Assembly: GCA_050084515.1 (NCBI GenBank)
Contig: CM114275.1
Coordinates: 16,368,001 to 16,432,000, forward strand
Direction: 5' to 3'
Origin: Blasia pusilla
Lineage: Eukaryota; Marchantiophyta; Marchantiopsida; Blasiales
DNA: 64,000 nt
A model generated the notes under the pieces. It was given only the letters and a program-made list of their open reading frames with translations, was not told where the DNA came from and did no database searches. The position numbers and the translations under genes were made by a program. Positions 57,086-64,000 of this stretch are shown here, piece after piece. The stretch's first letter is position 1. Each line of letters begins with the position of its first letter.

Positions 57086-59879
57086 ATCATTCTCCTGTTT
57101 GCTCAAAAGTTTTCTGAATGCATAAGACCAAAATATCACGGTGGCCTCATCTAACTTTATCTTTTCTTTCCCATATAATAGAGTAGTAACAAAGTACTAA
57201 GAAGAATTAGGAAATGTTGTCAACAACAAAAGTGCACTTTGATACCAATTACTGGAAGAAATTTGATGATTACTCTTACAATTCCTACATTGTCTACATC
57301 GTTCCTTTCGCGTATGGAAGCTACATCCACGATAAAACACTCTCACATTGCTTTATTAAAATCTACGTACATTGAATACCGTGAGCTCTCGAAGACTTTC
57401 TCCTCAAGCCTAAAGTAGCGTGCTCGAAATGACTCTATAACCTAACATGAATTTTGTCATATACCCACGAAAACTAAACATGTAAGGTACAACAAGGGTC
57501 ATTCCCCATATCCCCTAAACCCTGTTATCCTTGCTATTCTACCAAATCTCTCACCTTCCATTTCCTCAACCCAAAATTATTCTTCCCATCAAATTTATCC
57601 TCCCCAAAATTTTCATTAGAGTGAGAAAAGGGACAAGAAGCGCTCTTGTCCCCCCTCCACTGCCGCCCCCCCCCCCTTTTCTTTCTCCACGTATAGGCCT
57701 ATAATTCTATTAGAGTTCGAATGTTTGCAACCACCAAAATATATAAGACAAAGAAATGTTCTTCAAGTTAAAGTTATCCTTAATTGGGTTTTTGAGCTTC
57801 TCATAGAATAGTCATTCTTGACTACCAAACTCTAAGTTTTCTCCCACTTTAGGAGCCACTAGATATACTGCAAATTGAAAATTTTCATCCTTACTCCCCT
57901 AAAGAGAAAAAGGAAATGTCCTTTTTCACTAAAGGATTTATTTGTGAAAGGAAAGAGAAGTGCCACATGCTTGTGTATCAAAGAGATGTTCAAGCAGGAA
58001 CAATTTATGAGGATTGTCATCCCATAACATCCTATTTGAAGGTATTTTCCATCACAACCTAGGAGGTAAAATGAAACTTCTTTCAATTCTCCATTAGGAT
58101 GTCTGCATAAGATGGTGAGCTTTGTTCATTGCAACTCTGAACTAATGTTTTTGAAACTTTTGGAGGTATGTCAAAAATATTATTGTTGGATGAGAAAAAT
58201 TACTCTTTTAAGAAGGGATGTATGCTTACTAAGTGCAGCTGGACCGGAGCTAGAGTTGACATACGTTTCTCGCTCCTACTTTGCCCTTCACAATTGCCTC
58301 AATGTGGTTATTTCAATGACTTCAAATTCTGAACCTACTTGGGTTTGTTTCACTTGGAATTTTCTTGCTCTTGAAGATGTTGCTTTGGAAGCCCTGAAAA
58401 TATACATCTTTTACTTTAGCTATAGTCAACTTATTCTTTGCCATTACAACCTTGAAGATAATTTCTTTAGTTTCCATGGCTTGCTCCTTTACGAGTAGAA
58501 ATGTTCTTCATGAGATTGGGAATATACTCTCCAACAACTTTGACCCTCTTTTTTAAGGCTTTGACCAACTTTTCTAAGATCTCAACATGAGGTTATAGTC
58601 AAGCTAACCAAATAATTTGAAAGGCTACTAACTGAACATATTAGTCGTCAAAGATGGAGAACACATTTCCCTTAAAGGGAATAAAAAACCATACATGAAT
58701 TGCAGCTGAGTACTTAATCCAAGAGCCACCCACCTACGTACTTGATAATGTATATTTACCCCATTCGTTGTGTTGTTCACTATCCTCTAGACTCAATAGC
58801 TTGCTCCATAACCTCCTTCTTTTGTGCAAAAGTTCTCTTCTTTGGGTCCCCAATGTCCTTATTCATGTTGGGGAACGATCAATTTTCCAAACATCTTCCA
58901 GAACACATAGATCCTTGTTAGGCTTATAATATGAAAAGGGTTCATAGAATACAAATTCTAACTTCTTACTTAGCATGAAATCAAACAAGAACCTTCATGC
59001 CACAATCAAGCATTTACACTATCCACATGTATTAGATCTCCAAGAAAGGAGACCCCTATCGGGTAGGTATTTCTATAAAACTTCTTTATATGGGCTCGTG
59101 TACAACACTCCTAAAACAATAATTTCAAGAGTAGAAGTAAGAGGTTTCCTTGATTTTGCTTTAGCTAGGTTTGTAAAATAAGTGAGCTCCTCTTTCTCTA
59201 TTTATACATTTTTTATCTTTACCATGCTTATATCACATACTATGAAGTTTTCTTTCAAAAGCATTAGCGGTTGTTCATTTTTCGTATCAAGCCTCCCATG
59301 GCTATCCATTTGTATTATCAAGGCGTAAGGGTCAAGATAAATTCAAAAATTTAGATTTATTTTTTCTTGTACTTTGAATTTGGAATCTTGCTCTTGACTC
59401 ACATTATATTCATACTTCACTCAAGGGACTTTTTTGTTCAAAAAGAGTTCATATTGATATGACCATCTCTTGTTATGTGTAATCAAGCTATGTACAAGTT
59501 GTGGCTATATGATTAAATGAGTATCCCACTAAACTTACCTTCATGTAATGTTGATAAAGATACTTCATTTTTTTCAAATCATTACTTTTTGGATGAAGAC
59601 ATTTAAAAGTACCTTAAGATCCATTTTTCCAAAAGAAAATTTGACTAGTGAGAAATTGATTCCATGGATTGAAAAATTTATATATAAAAATTGACCTTTT
59701 TTATTTCTTCTCTCCCAATGGACCATTTAAAAAAAAATAGAAAGAAATCACCACTATCCTTATGTTCTTGGACTATATGATACCTAAAAGGTGTATGGTT
59801 TGGAATGTCTCTCTATTGTATAAATCATCTATGAACTTAACTTCACATAAGAACTAGTATGCGGCTTGGTTTTGGGTTC
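57086..59879. other. gene-free stretch
   Basis: No gene is supported. On the minus strand at 57236-57253 there is GGTATCAAAGTGCA, which resembles a tRNA-Met primer-binding site and would place an LTR edge near 57258. It could mark the upstream end of an internally deleted element H. A C12 run lies at about 57666-57678. Frames such as 58112-58498 have no recognisable domain. Confidence 0.35.
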
Positions 59880-60185
59880 GTAAAAAGGGTTTGGAGCAGA
59901 CTAATACTACTCGAAAGAGGATTCAGAGAAGACCAATACTCTAGGAGACTAACACGTCAGGAAGAGGGTTCGGAGAAGACTAATACCCCGGGAGACTAAC
60001 ACGACTGCAACACGGCGGGAAGAAACAATGGAAACATGACGCCACTTAGAGCGCTTCTTGTTCCTTTTCTTGCAACACGTCGAAGAATTGGGGGCAACAC
60101 GACAAGAAAAATAATACGATGTGAAATAACACCGCGAGAAGAAGAGCACAACACGGCGAGAAGAAGAATATTGCGTGGAGAAGAA
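59880..60185. repeat. short degenerate tandem repeats
   Basis: First part: GGAGAAGACTAATAC...GGAGACTAACACG-like units recur three times with period about 50-60 bp (59880-60000). Second part: ACACGGCGAGAAGAA-like words recur about six times to 60185. Not coding as far as I can see. Confidence 0.65.
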
Positions 60186-60891
60186 CAATCCAATCTTAAT
60201 TTACTTGTCAATGGAGAGAATTAACACTAACACAGGGAAGTAATTGGCTTGGAAAGGAGAAATTATTTTAATCCATCTGATGGTCGAGAAATTCAAAAGT
60301 GAGGGTCAAGAAATCTGCATAATAATTTGTAGTCTGTAGCCTCTACACTCGAATTCTACTATTGTAGGGGCCGTAAGCATATCAGATGAAATTTAAAAGA
60401 TGGACATTGCATATCCAAAATTTGAAGGACAAAAGATATTTGTTCATATTTTTTAATTATTTGTGGAAGCATGGGTAAAGTTGAATATCGTTGACACGAT
60501 CTAAGTTAAATAGATATAACCAACTAATTAGACATGGTAGATGTTATAATCGGAGGCCAATCAAGAGGAATCATGTTATCCGTGTAGAGATCGAGATATT
60601 CTATTGTAATGTAGGGTAATACTAGGGAAATTTTTGGTAGAAAGTAGGGCGATAAAGAAAAGTGCAATAAAATTCTCAGAGGATGAAACAAGAAAAAATA
60701 AATTAAAGGCTAGAAACCAAGCTAAAAAACCCGACGGACACGTAATGCTAAGGAGAAATAAAGAGAGAAGTGCCACGTGACCTTCATACATTATCACTAC
60801 TCTCATAGTAAGTAAAATTCACAATGTACCGAACATCTTAAAGACGATAGTTTGGGTTTATGTTTTAATAAAAAATGCAAACATGATCTCA
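60186..60891. other. gene-free stretch
   Basis: AT-rich sequence without recognisable genes or repeats, ending at the 3' terminus of a minus-strand Helitron fragment. Confidence 0.4.
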
Positions 60892-61930
60892 CTAGTAAAG
60901 TGAGTGTGCGATGCACAAGGAATGGATAGAGTGTTTTAGGGCATTATAGCCATAAATGGAAATTTTTTACCCCAATCCATCAACAATTGTCCTAGTGGCA
61001 TGATGCCTTGTGCAAATGCATATCGGTCTATCATGAGGCAGTCGTTCATGTGATCAGAGTCATCGATGTGACCGTTAGAGAATGAGGAATGAGACCCTAG
61101 GGATGTCATTGCTCTCGCCTCTTATTACCATCCTTGTGATGCACATGCTTCTAAGGTACCTATAATATAATTTCAAATTTATTTCATCCGAATATCTCTT
61201 TATACACTACATTTCGTGCGTAGTCATCTTCCTTGTTTGAATGTTCATCGCTTCCATTGGTAACGTGGATGGAATTTCTCTTCCCTACTCTAGATAATGC
61301 TACATACAATTGACCATGAAAAAAATATAGGAGGAGGCAAGTGAATGCCAACCTTTTGCAATATTTGACTTTGAGACTTATTAATGGTCATAGCAAAAGC
61401 CAATCAATTAGGGAATTGAAACCTACATAAATCAAATGGCAAAACAGAATCCGTTGCAATCAATGATATGTGTGGAATAAAAACTCGATCTCCAATATTC
61501 TTCCTTGTGATAGTTTCATCATTTATGCAATGTTGCATAAATTCACGAATTGCCAATCTTGTCCCATTTGATTGTCCATGTGATCCATTCATGTTTCGTA
61601 AGAGCGGGATTGGTGCACCAATCTTAAAAAATAAACGATGAGGAGGAAGTCCAAAAGGCAAGCATGTGTTCAAAAATTCAGATCGATAGATATGACTCAT
61701 CCCCTCATTCAGAATAGAATTAACGGAGTTGACGCTAAGATAAATATGCTCTTGCACACAATATGTAATTGGTAAGAACTACTTTAGTGCGAGACAAACT
61801 TCACATAAACAAAGTAAAAATCTGTGTACATGTTAAAAGGATTACCTCTACAGGAAACCGAAACAGAACGTCTGCATTAATGTCATCAACAATTTTATTT
61901 TGCAAAATATAAATTTCCGCATCTCTCAAA
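60892..61930 (-). mobile_element. Helitron fragment with helicase C-terminus and 3' terminus
   Basis: The minus strand encodes KIVDDINADVLFRFPVE (about 61910-61855), then MQEHIYLSVNSVNSILNEGMSHIY and CLPFGLPPHRLFFKIGAPI (61757-61600). ISLIATDSVLPFDLCRFQFP follows to 61404, then decayed [12 protein letters not shown] motifs to about 61250. These match the 21-27 kb Helitron. The element ends at CTAG (60892-60895), followed on that strand by T, with a 5-bp-stem hairpin (TGTGC, loop ATC, GCACA) nine bases earlier. That is the classic Helitron 3' end. The 5' side is truncated. Confidence 0.82.
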
Positions 61931-62247
61931 AAATAAATATCATGGAATCGATAAACAAATTACAGTAAATCACATAAAAAACGCATATCTTTATATTTTT
62001 AAAAAAAAGTAAGCTTACATTTACATTTGAATCGAAAATCAAACACGATCTCATGATGTGTCCATATGGCGTAGATCACAACTCTTTTTTTTTCCCGAAA
62101 GAATGCACGACGGTTTCACACTAGGTTTCTTAATGGTATCAGGAGAGGTAGTGTCATGTGGGCGCGTACGATTTCCTCACTGAAAGCGGTATGTCAGGAT
62201 TGGAGGGGACGGCGCATGCTTGCTTCAGCTGCGGCTCTTCAACTCGG

Positions 62248-62490
62248 CAACGGCCAACAGGTGTCACTCGCTTCGCGTGGGCGGTTCGGGTGACTGTCAC
62301 TCTGTCATGGCGCAGGAATTGATCGAGGGCTGTTTAGTCCAACACGTCACTCTCGTGGGCGTTGGGATGACCGTCGCTCTGTCATACCACTGCGATTGGA
62401 GTCGCAATCATCGGCTTTTGCTCGAACATGTCTTACTCGTGGGCCAGGGCGACGACTGCCTCTCTCTGTCCTGCCACAGCAACCGAAGTC
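62248..62490 (+). repeat. 84-bp degenerate tandem repeat, three units
   Basis: Units begin near 62256, 62340 and 62424. Each carries AACAxGTCxxACTCxxxTGGGC, then a GAC(T/C)G(T/C)C block and CTCTGTC(A/C)T. The period is a multiple of three and one plus-strand frame (62220-62531) stays open through all three units, giving related peptides (HVTLVGVGMTVALSYH and HVLLVGQGDDCLSLSCH). Whether it is translated is unknown. Confidence 0.6.
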
Positions 62491-62937
62491 CTTATAACCT
62501 GTTTTTCTTTTCATCGCACTTAGATTCATGAAATGCCCCTGAAATGATCAAAGGTCGTCAAAATGATTTCGTGCAGTGGGATTTCTGGCAACACAGCTGC
62601 CGGAGTTTCACGAAGAAGACGACGGAGTCGATGAGTCTAGATCCGAGGCTGTGACGTGCGTCGTTTACCGGAAGGAATCGTGCGCGCTAGAAGCTGTCTA
62701 GAAAATTATTTGTTTCACTTTGCCTCGGACATCTAAAGAAGCTCTGGATTCAGAAATGGCAGGAGATTTCGGTGGAAGGGCTAAGCTATCTAGCTGAAGG
62801 AATGACTGCCTGTGCGTTGGCACTATCTGTGTGTGGGAAGCCATACTCTTATCTTTTCGACTAGTTTCGGAAGAGTCATGCCGGCTGTATCACGAGCAGG
62901 AATCCGTAATCTTCGGAACAAACCCTTGCCAATGGAC

Positions 62938-62985
62938 AATCTTGAATATCCCATCACGAGATCTCGTGATGGGATATTCAAGATT
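62938..62985. repeat. perfect 48-bp palindrome
   Basis: Two 24-bp arms, 62938-62961 and 62962-62985, are exact reverse complements with no spacer (centre AGA|TCT). The arm starts AATCTTGAATATCCC. A related imperfect half-site (AGATCCCATTACGATGATG) lies at 63005-63025. Confidence 0.97.
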
Positions 62986-64000
62986 CTACGAGATCCCGTC
63001 CTTTGGAGATCCCATTACGATGATGTCTCACCGGTACCTCTGAAATAGTTGAGGTTACGTGGTGCTTTCTGAAATAGAGTTTTGAAGAAAGGCGTCGCAT
63101 GAACGAAACATGGCAGTGCATATCCATTTCATTTCCATCAATTTCATCCATATATGCTGCCAATTCTGTAGGAGGATTTAGGCTGGATACAGCTCCAGTT
63201 AGCGCGAAGACAATCGAGCGATCTCTGACCGAACTCAAGAATGTTCGATTGTCGCAAGAAACTCGTGATCGCTGTTCGCTCCGAGGAGGGGGGGGGGATA
63301 ACTTTCTTCTCGTCGAGGTCACTTCGTTCCCAGTCAGAGCGCTGCACCTGTCCGTGAGGTGCATCGTTGTTTGAAGAATGAAAGATATGAACATACAATT
63401 GAATGAATCACACTTTTCCTGTCGTCCACGACGGCAGACTATCTGCGTAAGCGAATAGGGCAAGACAATTCTGAAAGAAATTCGAGTGGCAGAGCGACTA
63501 CACACTGAAAGTAAAGATGACATCAGCTACACTTGCAAGCTGGCTCTCGTTAACTTTCGCAACTGGTGTGATACGAACCGTCTACCACCCACCGACTTAG
63601 AAATTACGCCGATTCCCGATTCGTCATCGCGAACTCCTGAAAATGTGAAGGCCTGAGGTGGTGACTCACACTTCTATGATGCATTCTGGCTAACTTGCCG
63701 TTGATTTAGTCTGCGCCGCGAGGTCGCGCTGGGTTACGTCGTCCGCTTGGTTGACATCGCTTTAAACTCGCCCTCTCCGTGTCTGAGTGTGCCTTCGATC
63801 GGCAACAGTGGCCACAACCTTTAATCTTTAAGTTAGGCGACAGGTGTAAAGTCCATGGAGAGCCATCATCGGGAGATCTGATTCTCTTAGGACGTGACAG
63901 AAACGCCGATTTTCCTACCAGGGGAAATGTACGACTGCAGTTTCATCATGGAATACCATTAAGAAAAGGCAAACGAATTCACAACGAAAAGACGATTGGG

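Larger units (their letters stand above)
61931..64000. other. gene-poor right end of the window
   Basis: No gene is recognised. The stretch contains an 84-bp degenerate repeat (62248-62490), a perfect palindrome (62938-62985) and a G10 run near 63288-63297. GC content is higher than in the preceding 10 kb, so exons of an unrecognised gene may exist; I cannot support a model. Confidence 0.35.

Noticed and set aside
59949-60224. Arg/Ser-rich frames on both strands
   Set aside because: Products of the short tandem repeats at 59880-60185.

Overview
The window looks like nuclear DNA of a land plant outside the seed plants (bryophyte or lycophyte). The signs are one large intron-less LRR-Roc-COR gene, short introns with pyrimidine-rich acceptors, and several generations of plant-type LTR retrotransposons, Helitrons and a hAT-like element. 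An apparently plastid-derived tRNA-Gly exon and a non-permuted DNMT3-like methyltransferase inside the retroelements fit this. The lineage is an inference; nothing here fixes the species.

Layout. 0.8-4.7 kb: an intact LRR-Roc-COR (ROCO) GTPase gene. 5.4-7.3 kb: two solo-LTR-like repeats in opposite orientation. 8.4-13.5 kb: a decayed minus-strand Ty3/gypsy element (copy B) with gag, protease and a cytosine-methyltransferase module. 16.9-18.6 kb: hAT-like transposase remnant. 19.4-21 kb: a 238-bp GA microsatellite and a pyrimidine-rich tract. 21.2-27.2 kb: a plus-strand Helitron encoding Rep and helicase. 29.1-30.3 kb: a damaged Abraxas-like (BRISC/BRCA1-A scaffold) gene. 31.8-35.0 kb: a minus-strand Ty1/copia remnant. 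35.6-37.2 kb: an intact gene for an unrecognised, possibly plastid-targeted, acidic protein. 38.4-40.6 kb: probable split-gene exons. 40.8-43.3 kb: tandem repeats, a Helitron 3' end and a plastid-like trnG exon. 43.9-57.1 kb: a nest in which a 10-kb Ty3/gypsy element (copy A) sits inside an older relative (element H). 60.9-61.9 kb: another Helitron helicase fragment with its 3' terminus. 62-64 kb: an 84-bp degenerate repeat and a perfect 48-bp palindrome.

The most notable system is the Ty3/gypsy family of copies A and B. Between protease and reverse transcriptase it carries a C5-cytosine DNA methyltransferase with motifs I, IV (Pro-Cys-Gln), VI (Glu-Asn-Val), VIII and IX/X in the non-permuted DNMT3-like order. 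After the integrase it carries a C4HC3 PHD finger. The element family therefore coded for both a chromatin writer and a likely histone reader. In copy B the methyltransferase active site has been lost through changes that include two C-to-T transitions, and copy A holds several in-frame TAG/TGA codons. The permuted LTR arrangement and a 4-bp target duplication around copy A suggest unusual integration or later rearrangement.

Only the ROCO gene and the 35.6-kb gene look intact. Nearly everything else is mobile DNA at various stages of decay.
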